Of a stretch of 64,000 nucleotides of DNA, positions 37,957 through 47,455 are shown in pieces. The stretch lies in the NCBI RefSeq assembly GCF_009905615.1, contig NZ_JAAAKW010000003.1:434001-498000 (forward strand). The letters run 5' to 3'. The translations under genes and the position numbers were made by a program. The stretch's first letter is position 1, and the number at the start of each line of letters is the position of its first letter. Under the pieces are notes generated by a model. The model was not told the origin of the DNA. It was given only the letters and a program-made list of their open reading frames with translations, and ran no database searches. Origin of the DNA: Pseudomonas sp. SLFW. GTDB taxonomy: Bacteria > Pseudomonadota > Gammaproteobacteria > Pseudomonadales > Pseudomonadaceae.

Positions 37957-38776
37957 AGCGCGTGAACTCCAGGGTGAACGACTGCTTGCGAGGTATCCCT
38001 CCCTGCAATAGCGCGCTCTGTTCTTCATTGATATTGACGAGGCACCAGGTCCCCAGCACCTCGCCATAGCCCGTTGTGAGCATCAGGGGCTGTAAGCGCT
38101 CGCCAATGCTTCGCAGCCGGTTCAATTGAGTTAAACCGCCTTTGAAGGTGGGAAAGATGGCGCCCTTGATGGTGAGTTTGTCCTCGCCCATGCCGACGGC
38201 CTGTTGGGCTGGACGACGGGTCAAACGCTCTTGAGTTGCCCAACGGAAGGCAGAGGTTCTGCTCAACTCGTCGAACGCGGCGGTGTCCTGATTGAAGAAG
38301 AACGGTTGGGTGCCTGCTCTCAGCGGCTGCATGATCATCAAATGCGGGAAGGGTTTGACCGCTTCCGGGGCCGGGGTACGGTCTTGGGTCAACATTGCCG
38401 ACGGGAATACCGGCGCCGATCCGGGACTCGCCTTTGCGGCGAGCTTATTGACCGCAGACTTTGCCCGCGCGGCTTGCTCCCCCAACACCTCCACACGCCG
38501 CTGGATCTCGGATGCAGCGCGGGTGGCCTTGCCATAGGCCGCGACCACTTGCCCCACCTTGGACTGGGCAACTCCGATGGCACCGGTGATGCGTTTCAGT
38601 TTTGCGCCAATCAACGGCCCCACGAATGGCAAACTTTCGAGTTCATCCGCCGCGCCGGTTATCTCGCCGATGGCGCCATTCACGGGTCCCAGCATGCCGT
38701 CCAAATCCTTGCGCCCAGCCTCACCGGCCTGAACCATATGTTTCAGGCCGGATTGCATGCTTTCCAGGTAGCTCAT
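37931..38776 (-). CDS. Tail protein U (P2 gpU-like) with N-terminal extension
   Basis: 281 aa from ATG 38776 (GGAGGAAAC upstream). The C-terminal about 130 residues are gpU-like (FRWATQERLTRRPAQQAVG, FKGGLTQLNRLR, SFTLEFTRYGDD). The N-terminal about 140 residues are a helical, Ala/Lys-rich extension not present in P2 gpU (about 160 aa). Tail completion factor. Confidence 0.85.
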   Translation of the reverse strand: MSYLESMQSGLKHMVQAGEAGRKDLDGMLGPVNGAIGEITGAADELESLPFVGPLIGAKLKRITGAIGVAQSKVGQVVAAYGKATRAASEIQRRVEVLGEQAARAKSAVNKLAAKASPGSAPVFPSAMLTQDRTPAPEAVKPFPHLMIMQPLRAGTQPFFFNQDTAAFDELSRTSAFRWATQERLTRRPAQQAVGMGEDKLTIKGAIFPTFKGGLTQLNRLRSIGERLQPLMLTTGYGEVLGTWCLVNINEEQSALLQGGIPRKQSFTLEFTRYGDDMQNV

Positions 38777-38786
38777 GTTTCCTCCT

Positions 38787-41318
38787 TTAAAAAACCGGCT
38801 CATCCGTCATGGTCCGTCGTGCAACTTGCTGGGCGGTTTCCGTGAGTCGGCGCTCGATCTCCGGCATCATCTGGTTCAGCAACTCGCGCGGGTCCTTTGC
38901 ATCACCCTGGACGGTGATGCTGAACGACGGAGACAGGGTGATTTTCTGATCTTGTTTCGGCTGTACCGGTCGTGCGGACGGCGCCTCGGCGGCCTTGGCC
39001 AGCAATGACACAGGGGCCTTTTTGTCGGCCTCGATGAAAGAGCGGGACACATCGTTTAGACCCGGTATACGCGCCGCAACACTGGGGGTTGAAGCCGGAT
39101 GAATTGATTCACGCTTCGTCGCCGGTTCTTCGCTCGATCCAAAGAGCGACTTACCCACCACTCCTCCCAATGCATCGCCGCCCAGATTGCCCAGGACGCC
39201 GCCGATCAGCCCGCCGATGGCCGTGCCGATGATGGGCACCACCGAGCCAATGGCCGCCCCCGCTGCCGCACCGGCGAGCGTCCCTGCCAGACCGCCAGCG
39301 GCGCTGCCATACCCTTCGGCTTTTTCATCCTGGGTTTCGGCAGTGTCGTAGACGTCTTTTGCTTTCAGCGCTGCATCCAGCAGTGCGCCGGGCAAGTTGC
39401 CCTTGCCTATCGACCGCAAACCGCCAAACGCTGAACCCGTGGTTTTGGCGGCGGGTACCATTTGAATGGCCGGGCGCGCTCTCGCCGGAGGCGTCCAGCT
39501 GCTGAGGGATTTAGCCTTTTCAATGGGCCCGCCCGCATACACACGCATGCGCGGCTTCGGTGTTTCAGGGGAGCTAGAAGCGACGGCCCGAGGAGCCTTA
39601 CCCCGACGGCCCCATCCTCGGCGACGGCTTTTACCCGTATCAGCGCCCGTGCTTGAAGGGCTTGTGCCGAGGCCGCTGACGACGGCCACTTTTTGCACTC
39701 GGTTAGGGTCGCCCATCAGCGTTCCGCGCGCGATGTTGCGCAAGCCTTTCGCGATCTTGAAACCACTGTAAGCCGCGCTGATCGTCGCAATCGCAGCGCC
39801 AACGCCGAGCAGGCTGTTGACCAACGCGGGCGACTTATCGCTGATCACCGCTATGCCGCTCGCCATACCGGAGAGACCGCTCGCCATGCTGTCCGTCAGC
39901 GGGCGCATGGCGTCACCGGCGCTGCGCAGGGCTTCGTCCATCGCCTGCCCTGTTTCCTTCCATTTCTGGGCAGAGGCGTCACGACGCTCGTTCAGGTTTT
40001 TTTCCAGGATGCCGGACGCGTTGGCTGAGTCTTTTTTCAGCTGCTGATAGAGACGCTTGTTCTGCATATACGCGGTGAGTGCCGCTTTGACCTGCATGTC
40101 TGCAAACAGATCGCCCGTGCGCAATGCCTGCTCCAGCGAGGTCATCATTGCCTGGGCTTTTGCAGGGTCTATCTCCGCACTGATCTTCTCGGTGGCTTCG
40201 GACATGGCCTTTGCCTTTTTAGGGTCAGTGGCCTCGACGTACCGCTGCGCGAGCGCGAAGCTGGATTCCAGCGTTGACATCCCTTTCTTCAGGCCCGTAT
40301 TGAGTGACGCCTGATAGTCGATACCTGCATCCTTGTAGGCCTTGACTACGTCCTGAGAACCGATCCTCTCCATCCAGTTTTTCAGGTTGTTCGCCGCTTC
40401 ATCGGAACTGCCGGCTGTTTTCATCTGTACTTGAAGCATCGACCCCAGCTGAACGACGGCATCGTTGCCGTAGATCCCGAGCTTGGCCATCCCCGCCAAC
40501 AACTGGGGAAACCACTTGGCCATGTCATTGGCTTCGAAGCTTCCGGCCTGCCCTTGGAATGCAATCGACTCCAACGCTTTCTGCATCTGTTTGGGATCGG
40601 TAATTCCGGCGTTCTGCCGTAGGGCGTTGACCATCTTTGCCGTGTCACCGCCGTCGGCGCCCTGCCCGACTGCGAAGGTCGCCGCCGCCGGGGCATATTC
40701 GATGGCTTGCTTGAGTTCCATGCCAGCACCGACCAACCCGTTGACGACGTTGGCCACCTCGTTTCGAGACATGCCTGTATCGCGGGAGGTTTCGATGATC
40801 TGGGTGGACATCTGCTTCTCTTCGCGAGTCCCGGCCACCCCTGCTTTGATGGCGATGTCACGGATGATCGCGCCGTAATCAGCGCTGACCTTAGTGGGTG
40901 CGATCATCGTGGCTGCAGCGGCCCCCGTTGTTGCGGCGGCGGTATTGCGAAGGTGTCTGCCGCCCTGTTGCAGTTGGCTGCGCCCCAATGCCTTGAGTTC
41001 CGCAGCTCGTGCCTGACGGCCGAATTGCTCGTACGCTTTGCCGAGGTTTTGCACCTCCACCCCTTGGCGGCGCAAGCTCTGCAGATTGGTATCGAGTTTG
41101 CGCCGCAGAGCATCAGCAGATGCGGCGCCGCTCATATGAGCCTTGCGCCACTCCTCCTGAAGCTTTTGCGTTTCGCCGATGATCGACTGCAGGACCTTGG
41201 CTTTGTTAGCTGTGGCTTCGAGACGCTTGACCCGCCCCTCTACGTCCTTAAATGCCGCCCCGACGGTTTTGCTGACGGCCCCTCCAATCACCAGCCCGAG
41301 GGCGAGTTGTTTAGCCAT
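38787..41318 (-). CDS. Tail tape measure protein (P2 gpT-like)
   Basis: 843 aa from ATG 41318 (GAGGTGGCG upstream). Long helical protein: coiled coil at the N-terminus, a TP901-type core (TQIIETSRDTGMSRNEVANV..., GQAGSFEANDMAKWFPQLLA), membrane-like helices, and a Gly/Ala stretch (GLAGTLAGAAAGAAIGSVV). Its length sets tail length; this predicts a tail near that of P2 (815 aa). Confidence 0.93.
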   Translation of the reverse strand: MAKQLALGLVIGGAVSKTVGAAFKDVEGRVKRLEATANKAKVLQSIIGETQKLQEEWRKAHMSGAASADALRRKLDTNLQSLRRQGVEVQNLGKAYEQFGRQARAAELKALGRSQLQQGGRHLRNTAAATTGAAAATMIAPTKVSADYGAIIRDIAIKAGVAGTREEKQMSTQIIETSRDTGMSRNEVANVVNGLVGAGMELKQAIEYAPAAATFAVGQGADGGDTAKMVNALRQNAGITDPKQMQKALESIAFQGQAGSFEANDMAKWFPQLLAGMAKLGIYGNDAVVQLGSMLQVQMKTAGSSDEAANNLKNWMERIGSQDVVKAYKDAGIDYQASLNTGLKKGMSTLESSFALAQRYVEATDPKKAKAMSEATEKISAEIDPAKAQAMMTSLEQALRTGDLFADMQVKAALTAYMQNKRLYQQLKKDSANASGILEKNLNERRDASAQKWKETGQAMDEALRSAGDAMRPLTDSMASGLSGMASGIAVISDKSPALVNSLLGVGAAIATISAAYSGFKIAKGLRNIARGTLMGDPNRVQKVAVVSGLGTSPSSTGADTGKSRRRGWGRRGKAPRAVASSSPETPKPRMRVYAGGPIEKAKSLSSWTPPARARPAIQMVPAAKTTGSAFGGLRSIGKGNLPGALLDAALKAKDVYDTAETQDEKAEGYGSAAGGLAGTLAGAAAGAAIGSVVPIIGTAIGGLIGGVLGNLGGDALGGVVGKSLFGSSEEPATKRESIHPASTPSVAARIPGLNDVSRSFIEADKKAPVSLLAKAAEAPSARPVQPKQDQKITLSPSFSITVQGDAKDPRELLNQMMPEIERRLTETAQQVARRTMTDEPVF

Positions 41319-41356
41319 TCGCCACCTCATGGACGTTGTTTTGGCGGGTCTGGCGG

Positions 41357-41458
41357 CTATTCAGCCAGCCACCAGACCATGTCGTGAAACGGCATTGACT
41401 CGATGTCGGCCAGTGAAAACCCCGTCTCTCTGGCCAACCGTTTGGCGAGCTGCCGCAT
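41357..41458 (-). CDS. Tail chaperone E' (GpE family), likely made by frameshift
   Basis: 33 codons from ATG 41458: RQLAKRLARETGFSLADI, then ESMPFHDMVWWLAE. This is the P2 GpE'-type C-terminal extension. The frame is open upstream through gene E and lacks a good RBS, so it is probably translated as an E-E' fusion by recoding. Confidence 0.75.
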   Translation of the reverse strand: MRQLAKRLARETGFSLADIESMPFHDMVWWLAE

Positions 41459-41468
41459 CACCGAGGGG

Positions 41469-41792
41469 TCAAACTTCGTCTTCGTCGACCAGGCGAAAAT
41501 AGCCCCGTTTGACGCGCTCGTAATCCTTGAGGGTCAGCTCCATGAGGTCCTTTTCGCTGACCTCCATCAAGCTGGCAAACAGCATGGTGTCGACGGCGAG
41601 ATCGTCATTGGGATGAGCTTTCTGACAGGCGCGGACCTCGCGGACGGTCGGCGAGCGCATGCGCAGTTTCTCCTGCGTGATGCCATGGAACGCCTTGGGC
41701 GTAGACAGGGTAATTGTCACACCCGCGTCGTTAACGGCCATCCAGCGCGGCTGAGCGTCGGGGCCTTTTGCGTCGATGTTCAAAGTGGTCAT
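41469..41792 (-). CDS. Tail assembly chaperone E (P2 gpE-like)
   Basis: 107 aa. ITLSTPKAFHGITQEKLRMR followed by SPTVREVRACQKAHPNDDLA is the gpE/gp41 tail-assembly pattern. Lies between the tube gene and the tape measure, as in P2 and Mu. A GGGGCTA recoding candidate is near its 3' end. Confidence 0.87.
   Translation of the reverse strand: MTTLNIDAKGPDAQPRWMAVNDAGVTITLSTPKAFHGITQEKLRMRSPTVREVRACQKAHPNDDLAVDTMLFASLMEVSEKDLMELTLKDYERVKRGYFRLVDEDEV
41500..41506 (-). other. Candidate recoding (-2/+1 frameshift) site for E-E'
   Basis: GGGGCTA on the minus strand within gene E, read C-GG-GGC-TAT in frame. It resembles the GGGGCGA -2 site of Mu. A slip here keeps an open frame that runs into E' with no stop. 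Confidence 0.5.
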
Positions 41793-41801
41793 GCTGCCTC
41801 C

Positions 41802-42305
41802 TTACAGGCCGAGTTGATTGCGCATTTGCTGGAGTTGGTCGACGCCGTTGATGACGCGAACCGAATTGACCGGATCGATCTCGTACATGACCCGCTCGTT
41901 GATTTCGAGCTTGTAATAAGAGACGGCCACCGAGTATTTGAATTCGGCCTTGTCGCCCACCTTCCAACTCCCGGGGTCCAGCTCTTTGAGCATTCCCCGA
42001 ATCGTGGCGACAACCCCGACAAACCGGCCTCTTTGCTCTTTGAACGAGCCGCGGAATGAACCGTTGAACGCAGTCTGATCAGCCAGACCGAAGAACTTCA
42101 TGGCCTCTTTGCGCACGCCGTTGGTGCCGAACGAGGCCTCCATTTTCTCCAGCCCCATGTCCATCTCGATTTCGCCGTCCATGCCTCCGGCGCGATACCC
42201 CTCGGTTTTGACGGTCAGTTTGGGGAGGGACAGTTCGGGCACGTCGCCCTTGAAGCTAAGGCCGTCAATGAACAGGCTGGTGTTGAAAAGCGTTTGAGGA
42301 ATCAC
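41802..42305 (-). CDS. Major tail tube protein (P2 FII-like)
   Basis: 167 aa. Begins MIPQTLFNTSLFIDG and contains LPKLTVKTEGYRAGGMDGEI and VYEIDP-like MYEIDPVNSVRVINGVDQL, as in P2 FII (172 aa). Forms the inner tube of the contractile tail. Eleven bases after the sheath gene. Confidence 0.94.
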   Translation of the reverse strand: MIPQTLFNTSLFIDGLSFKGDVPELSLPKLTVKTEGYRAGGMDGEIEMDMGLEKMEASFGTNGVRKEAMKFFGLADQTAFNGSFRGSFKEQRGRFVGVVATIRGMLKELDPGSWKVGDKAEFKYSVAVSYYKLEINERVMYEIDPVNSVRVINGVDQLQQMRNQLGL

Positions 42306-42316
42306 TGAGCGGCCCC

Positions 42317-43501
42317 TTATGCGGCGTTATCGAGGACTTCGGTGAGCCACTGGTTAGTGACTTCAACGAGAAAGTTCGGGTTTTCAGCAGGCGGCACGTC
42401 GCTGAACCGGATGATCCAGTACACCTTGCCCTGTTCGAGCTGGCTCGCGGTGTTGCGCACGGGGTCCGCGTAGACCTCGAAGTTGATGATCGCGCCCTGA
42501 TTTTTCATGTCGCGCATGAAGTTCTGCAGCCCCTCAGTCACGTCCTTGATGTAGGTTTTAGTGATCGAGCGGTCGACTGCCCATTTGTGGCCGTACTGGA
42601 TCGCATCCATCACGATGTCCAGCGTCCGGACACGCGTGACGAATGACCATTTCGGATCGCTGGAACAGGTGCGGTTGCCCCACAGACGAAAGCCGTTGTC
42701 GCGAATGATCGTGGTGATGTTCGCGGCATTGAGCAGGTTGGCCCTGCACGTCGAATCTCCGTCCAGGAATTCGATGGGCCGGGTGGTGCCGGAGAGTCCG
42801 ACAAACTCTTTGTTCGACGGCGACGCCCAAAATCCGTATTCACTGTCAGTCCACGCAAACAGACCAGCGGTGAACGGTGAGGCGGGCGCGTCGACATTCT
42901 TGCTCAAGGACGTATCCCAATGCTGCGCGCCAGGGTCTACGAGAAAGATGCGCTTGCTTCCAAAGTTCTTGGCGTAATCGAGCGCTTCCTCGTCGGTTGT
43001 GTTCGGCCCATCGATGATGGCGATGGCGCGCAGCTTGCCTGCCAGGCCGTCCATCGCAGTGGCTACCGCTTGGGTCGCAGAATGCTTGGGGGCAATCAGC
43101 AAGCGAGGCTGTGCGTTGAACCGGCTTTTTCCGTCCAGTAAGGCTTGAAGCCCAGTGCGTTTGCCGGAGGCGAGAACGCCACCGATGATGGCCGAGGTTT
43201 GAGCAGCAGCATCGGACTTCTTCTCTACGCCACAGGCGACGATGACGGCCTTGGACCTCGCATAAATCGCCTTGCAGGCCTTGGTGATGGGAGCATCGCT
43301 ACCCCAGGCAGCGACGGCCTCCGCTTCGTTCGTGATCAGCCTGAGCTCGTCGGCTTCGGCGGCAGGTGTCCCGTCGGCACCGGGGCCCGGAGTGAAGACA
43401 TCGCATAAGCCGATGATTGAGGAGGAAGGCAGTGCGATTGGGCGCGCGCCGATGTCGAGGTTCGTGACGGTGACGCCGTGGAAAAAATCGGTGGAACTCA
43501 T
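42317..43501 (-). CDS. Tail sheath protein (P2 FI-like)
   Basis: 394 aa from ATG 43501 (GGAGAACCC). Begins DFFHGVTVTNLDIGARPIAL, with the conserved FRLWGNRTCSSDPKW-type block and NFMRDMKNQGAIINFEV near the C-terminus. The contractile outer sheath, close to P2 FI (396 aa). Confidence 0.95.
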   Translation of the reverse strand: MSSTDFFHGVTVTNLDIGARPIALPSSSIIGLCDVFTPGPGADGTPAAEADELRLITNEAEAVAAWGSDAPITKACKAIYARSKAVIVACGVEKKSDAAAQTSAIIGGVLASGKRTGLQALLDGKSRFNAQPRLLIAPKHSATQAVATAMDGLAGKLRAIAIIDGPNTTDEEALDYAKNFGSKRIFLVDPGAQHWDTSLSKNVDAPASPFTAGLFAWTDSEYGFWASPSNKEFVGLSGTTRPIEFLDGDSTCRANLLNAANITTIIRDNGFRLWGNRTCSSDPKWSFVTRVRTLDIVMDAIQYGHKWAVDRSITKTYIKDVTEGLQNFMRDMKNQGAIINFEVYADPVRNTASQLEQGKVYWIIRFSDVPPAENPNFLVEVTNQWLTEVLDNAA

Positions 43502-43561
43502 GGGTTCTCCAAAAGAACACGCCGCGCTTAAGCGGAGTGGGAATGCTGTTAAGCCCAGTAA

Positions 43562-43591
43562 ATAAAAAGCCCCGGCAAACCGGGGCTTTAT
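43562..43591 (-). terminator. Terminator after the tail fibre genes
   Basis: AAAGCCCCGG/CCGGGGCTTT with a 4-base loop (43566-43589), overlapping the fibre-assembly stop; the minus strand continues with a T-run. It separates the fibre block from FI/FII. Confidence 0.85.
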
Positions 43592-44013
43592 TTGATCTGG
43601 TCGATGATCCAGGCTGGCGGGATCGGTCGTCCTGAGCTGTCGGGGAACACCAGCGCCACAGGCCAATCGCGCAAACGCTGCATATAGTCCAGAAGCTCTT
43701 TGAAACGCTCAGCCGTGAGGGTCGATTTGAGTCCAGCATCCTGCTGATCACGATGGCGGTCCCGTATCCACTGGATTCGGGAAATTTCAGCGTCACGCCA
43801 TTTACGTTCCGCAACAGTAGGATTGTCTGCTGGTGCGTCGATCAGAACAGGCAAACCGTCGCCATCGTGGCTTCGAACTTTGCCCTCGACAGGATTGCCA
43901 ATGACTTCGAGATAGCGCGCTTCAGAAATTTCGACGGCATCCTCCGGCATCGTCCGGTGAATGGACTTCAAATAGGTCACACAGGTTGAGCGACTGTAGT
44001 AGCGCGTCATCAT
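43588..44013 (-). CDS. Phage tail fibre assembly-type protein
   Basis: 141 aa. The C-terminal half (ERKWRDAEISRIQWIRDRHR, LLDYMQRLRDWP, FPDSSGRPIPPAWI) resembles phage tail assembly chaperones that follow fibre genes in Pseudomonas prophages. Starts two bases after the fibre stop. Confidence 0.75.
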   Translation of the reverse strand: MMTRYYSRSTCVTYLKSIHRTMPEDAVEISEARYLEVIGNPVEGKVRSHDGDGLPVLIDAPADNPTVAERKWRDAEISRIQWIRDRHRDQQDAGLKSTLTAERFKELLDYMQRLRDWPVALVFPDSSGRPIPPAWIIDQIK

Positions 44014-44014
44014 C

Positions 44015-45643
44015 TCAAGCTCCTATCGCCATGCATCTGGCGGCTGCAGTGATCGCACCCCAGTTATGAAGTTCGACCCTCGTGGTCGATACAGCACCAG
44101 CGTTGATACTTCCGGGCTGCAAGTTGCCGTTGTTCGCTACCGCTGCAGCGGTAGCCCACAAGCAAGCCCGCGGGAAAGCAATGGGCCAGTGAGCAGCACC
44201 TTGCCCTCCCGGCGAGATTGGGCCGGAGGTTGTCCATTGCACGACGAGTGATCCCATCCAAACAGGAAACACGATGTAGCCGTTGCCGTTGAGACTGAGC
44301 GCAAAGCCAAAACGCATTTTGTGCGGAGTAACCATCACGTCGTCACCGGCCCCCTGATTTACAGCGTGCTGGCTACCGACCTTTGCCAAGCCTGCTATCG
44401 CCTCCGTAGCCGGCAGGAGAAGGTCGCGCAGTCGAGATGCCAGTTTCTTCGGGGTAATGATGGTGGCATCATCCGTCCCGGCGTTCACGGCTTTTTGACC
44501 CGCGATTTTTGCGATTCCAGCGATCGTTTCGGATGAGGGAACCACCATATCGTTCAAGCGCATCGCCAGTTTCTTCGACGTCACCGGATACCGGTCATCC
44601 ACACCCTCTCTAACAGCCGCATGGCTGGCGACGTTCGCAGTGGTGAGGTCTTCAATCCACGACGACCATACGTTCACAGTCCATCGTCGGGTGAATTTCT
44701 TGTCGACTGAATATGCTGTCCAATGCTGAATGGCGGAGTTTTCATTGAACACCTGCTGCAGCACCAAATCGCCGTTGATCCCGCCTCTAGGTCCATTGAG
44801 GATTTGCTCTCCGTGAGCGCCAAAATGCCCCGTCCGATACGGCACTGCATTGGCGTCCCTGAACGTCTCCACCGTCCCCATCAAGCCGCCTGCACCAACA
44901 ACCATTATCTTCCCGGGTGTCGCATCAGTAGGACTGGACTGCAACATCGAACCTAGCTTGCGAGTGATGGCCTGGAACACCCTCAACGGGGTCATCGGCT
45001 TCGTATTGTTCTGGTGATGTTGGGCTTGCGCTTCAGACTGCGAAGCAATGCTAATGCCATAACCATCGAGACTGTCGGGATTACTGCCCGACACAACAAC
45101 CCCTCTGCTGTTGACTGTGACTCGGTGATACGTGCCCGCCTGACGGGTGCCGGGCAGTACGTTAATAATGAAATCCTCAACGTATTTACGCGTCGCAAGC
45201 ACAACTGAAGGATCAATTCTGAGCTCTACACGGCTTGAGTTGCTGACCAGCAGATTCAGCCGGACGATCTGAGTCCTCCCCGATCCTTGTGCGAGGAGCG
45301 GCTTGAACGATGGTGCACAGTTTGCAACCGCGACCAGATCTCCGTCGGCATCGTACAGACCTATTTCCCGAATCCACCTGCCCCCTACATCAGCCGGTAT
45401 GATCTGCTCGGCCACAATGATCGCGGAGTTCACTGGGTCGATTTTCAGGGTATTGACCGGCGCACGTCGCCATTCGTTGATGAGGTGCGTCTGGTTAGCA
45501 CTTGGCTGCGGGTCCGTGTTGTTGGCATCTCCAACACCCATATGGGTAATCTTCCAGGCAACGCCGAGCGCATCGGCGTTCGCCTGTTTCGCGGCCCCGA
45601 CGTTGGTCAGGATCGCGAAGAACTGCGAATTTTGGTCAATCAT
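44015..45643 (-). CDS. Tail fibre protein (P2 gpH-like)
   Basis: 542 aa. The N-terminal baseplate-binding part is conserved (QFFAILTNVGAAKQANADAL, GRWIREIGLYDADGDLVAVA). The middle holds repeats around IAGIAKIAGQKAVNAGTDDA and LAGLAKVGSQHAVNQGAGDD, typical of the fibre shaft. The C-terminal 100 residues are the variable receptor-binding tip. Overlaps gpI by four bases. Confidence 0.9.
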   Translation of the reverse strand: MIDQNSQFFAILTNVGAAKQANADALGVAWKITHMGVGDANNTDPQPSANQTHLINEWRRAPVNTLKIDPVNSAIIVAEQIIPADVGGRWIREIGLYDADGDLVAVANCAPSFKPLLAQGSGRTQIVRLNLLVSNSSRVELRIDPSVVLATRKYVEDFIINVLPGTRQAGTYHRVTVNSRGVVVSGSNPDSLDGYGISIASQSEAQAQHHQNNTKPMTPLRVFQAITRKLGSMLQSSPTDATPGKIMVVGAGGLMGTVETFRDANAVPYRTGHFGAHGEQILNGPRGGINGDLVLQQVFNENSAIQHWTAYSVDKKFTRRWTVNVWSSWIEDLTTANVASHAAVREGVDDRYPVTSKKLAMRLNDMVVPSSETIAGIAKIAGQKAVNAGTDDATIITPKKLASRLRDLLLPATEAIAGLAKVGSQHAVNQGAGDDVMVTPHKMRFGFALSLNGNGYIVFPVWMGSLVVQWTTSGPISPGGQGAAHWPIAFPRACLWATAAAVANNGNLQPGSINAGAVSTTRVELHNWGAITAAARCMAIGA

Positions 45644-46245
45644 GTGTACACGTCCAATGTATCGATGATGGTTTCCCTGCCGCCCATGCCGAAGGCCCCT
45701 CCAACTTCGATGTCGCGAGGTGCAGGTGGGTAGATGTCGATTTCGTCGCCGTCATACTGGCAAGCCGAGACGGTGATACGTCCAACGGTTGCCACGCTGA
45801 TCGCCAATCCTGTGAGGTGCCGGGTGAGCGGTTTGGCGTCATCGATGAGCCAAGTGAGTTCCTGATACATCTGCTCGGTGATGCCCGTGTCGAGCACACC
45901 GACTTGAAGCTCGAATGTTCCCGGCTCCCCTTCTGGCGTTTTCTCCCACCATTCAAGTACATCAATGAGAAAGCCCAGCGGTTCGACAACTCGACGCAAC
46001 GCGCCGATGGTGCCCTTGTGGGCATGAACGTAAAACGAGGCGCGGATCGCGGCGCGCTTGGCGTCTTCGCTCCACTTTTCGCTCCACCGGTCCACCGAAC
46101 ATTCCCATGCGAGAAACGGCAGAATCGGCGCCGGACAGGTATCGGGGTTGTAGAGTGTGCGAAGCGGTACCGGTGGATGATCATCGGTCGCGACCTCGAC
46201 CGCACGTTCCAGCCGCGTGCTGTTGAGGGGCAGCAGACTGGGCAT
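45640..46245 (-). CDS. Baseplate/tail protein I (P2 gpI-like)
   Basis: 201 aa from ATG 46245 (GGAGCG upstream; a TTG at 46257 would add four residues). SLLPLNSTRLERAVEVATDD at the start and PFLAWECSVDRWSEKWSED are the gpI hallmarks. Baseplate wedge connecting to the fibre. Confidence 0.93.
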   Translation of the reverse strand: MPSLLPLNSTRLERAVEVATDDHPPVPLRTLYNPDTCPAPILPFLAWECSVDRWSEKWSEDAKRAAIRASFYVHAHKGTIGALRRVVEPLGFLIDVLEWWEKTPEGEPGTFELQVGVLDTGITEQMYQELTWLIDDAKPLTRHLTGLAISVATVGRITVSACQYDGDEIDIYPPAPRDIEVGGAFGMGGRETIIDTLDVYT

Positions 46246-46246
46246 A

Positions 46247-47128
46247 TCACGCTCCAAGTTTTACGGTGTAGCCCGTGCAGTACGCGGCCTGACTCTTCGT
46301 TGGTTTGATATCTTTCCACCCCACCAGCTCGACTCGACGCACGCCTGCGATGTGCAATTGCGCATCGATGGCCGACCGCGCGACTTCGATGCCCAAGCGG
46401 CGACGTGGATTCACCCATGCCGCCAGTCGGGCACGGCATTGAGCGAGGATCGGTTCGTTTTCCGACCCGCTACCGACGGGGTGAATGATGGCCTCGATCG
46501 TGTACGGCAACACTTCAGCGCTTTCGACGTGAAGGCGGTCGCCGACCGGGCGGATGTCCTCATCGCTCAGGTACGCTTTTACCAACGCCAGCAGCGCTGG
46601 ATCTGCTGCACCGGTGCCATTCAGTTGCTGCACCGTGACCACTGCCACGGCCGGCGACGGGCTTTCAGCAGTGGCATCGGCTACCAGGCCCGAGGCATTT
46701 CGCGCATGCAGGATGTAACTGCTACGCGGACCAGCAGTGGTCAGCCCTTCCCATCGCATCTGGATGCGCTCACGCAGTGCATCGTCCTCTTCCAGCACTT
46801 CGGAAAGGAGAGGTACGGCGGCAAGGTCAGCCGCCTGAATCACCAGACGCTTGAGGTTGACCCGTGCAGCGAGCTGGTCGAGGTCTGCGCGTTTGGCGTA
46901 TGGCAACATCAGCGCTTTGGCCGCGTCGTTGATCCGGGCGCGATTGGTCATCTTGCGATAGGCCGCTAACTCCAGCAGTTTGACGACGGGGTCGCTCTCA
47001 AGCGGCGCGGTCCAGTCGTCGCCCATATGCAGCCGGAACAACTCCAGCTCTTCGGCGTAGATGGCCTCGAAGTCCAGCGGTTCCAGCACATCGGGCAACG
47101 GCAGTGTGGCCAGATCAATCGCACTCAT
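46247..47128 (-). CDS. Baseplate assembly protein J (P2 gpJ-like)
   Basis: 293 aa from ATG 47128. YAKRADLDQLAARVNLKRLV, then GLVADATAESPSPAVAVVTV and LSDEDIRPVGDRLHVESAEV are the gpJ/Mu gp47 pattern. Baseplate wedge. Overlaps the W gene by four bases. Confidence 0.94.
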   Translation of the reverse strand: MSAIDLATLPLPDVLEPLDFEAIYAEELELFRLHMGDDWTAPLESDPVVKLLELAAYRKMTNRARINDAAKALMLPYAKRADLDQLAARVNLKRLVIQAADLAAVPLLSEVLEEDDALRERIQMRWEGLTTAGPRSSYILHARNASGLVADATAESPSPAVAVVTVQQLNGTGAADPALLALVKAYLSDEDIRPVGDRLHVESAEVLPYTIEAIIHPVGSGSENEPILAQCRARLAAWVNPRRRLGIEVARSAIDAQLHIAGVRRVELVGWKDIKPTKSQAAYCTGYTVKLGA

Positions 47129-47451
47129 GCCGCCACCTCCAACATGCGGCTCTGGCCTTGATAATCGACTGCCAGGCGAAACGTGATCTGCCCGCTCAGC
47201 ACGGCGACCACCCTGATAGTGGACAACCGCACACGTGGCTCCCATCGACCCAAGGCGCGAGCCGCCTCCGCTTGTACCGCGCCTTTCCAGCCTTCGTTTA
47301 TGGGTAGATCCACATACCGCCGCAGGTCACTGCCGTAATCCGGCCGCTCACGGCGTGAACCAATGGGAGTGGAAAGCACATCGCCGATGGATTGTTTCAG
47401 ATGGGCCAACCCGCCCAGCGGCTTGCCGGTCGTCCGGTCCATTCCGATCAT
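47125..47451 (-). CDS. Baseplate wedge protein W (P2 gpW / T4 gp25-like)
   Basis: 108 aa; AGGAG is eight bases before ATG 47451. HLKQSIGDVLSTPIGSRRER is the gp25 signature (DIL.T..G.R...P.YG). Starts sheath assembly. Confidence 0.93.
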   Translation of the reverse strand: MIGMDRTTGKPLGGLAHLKQSIGDVLSTPIGSRRERPDYGSDLRRYVDLPINEGWKGAVQAEAARALGRWEPRVRLSTIRVVAVLSGQITFRLAVDYQGQSRMLEVAA

Positions 47452-47455
47452 GGGC

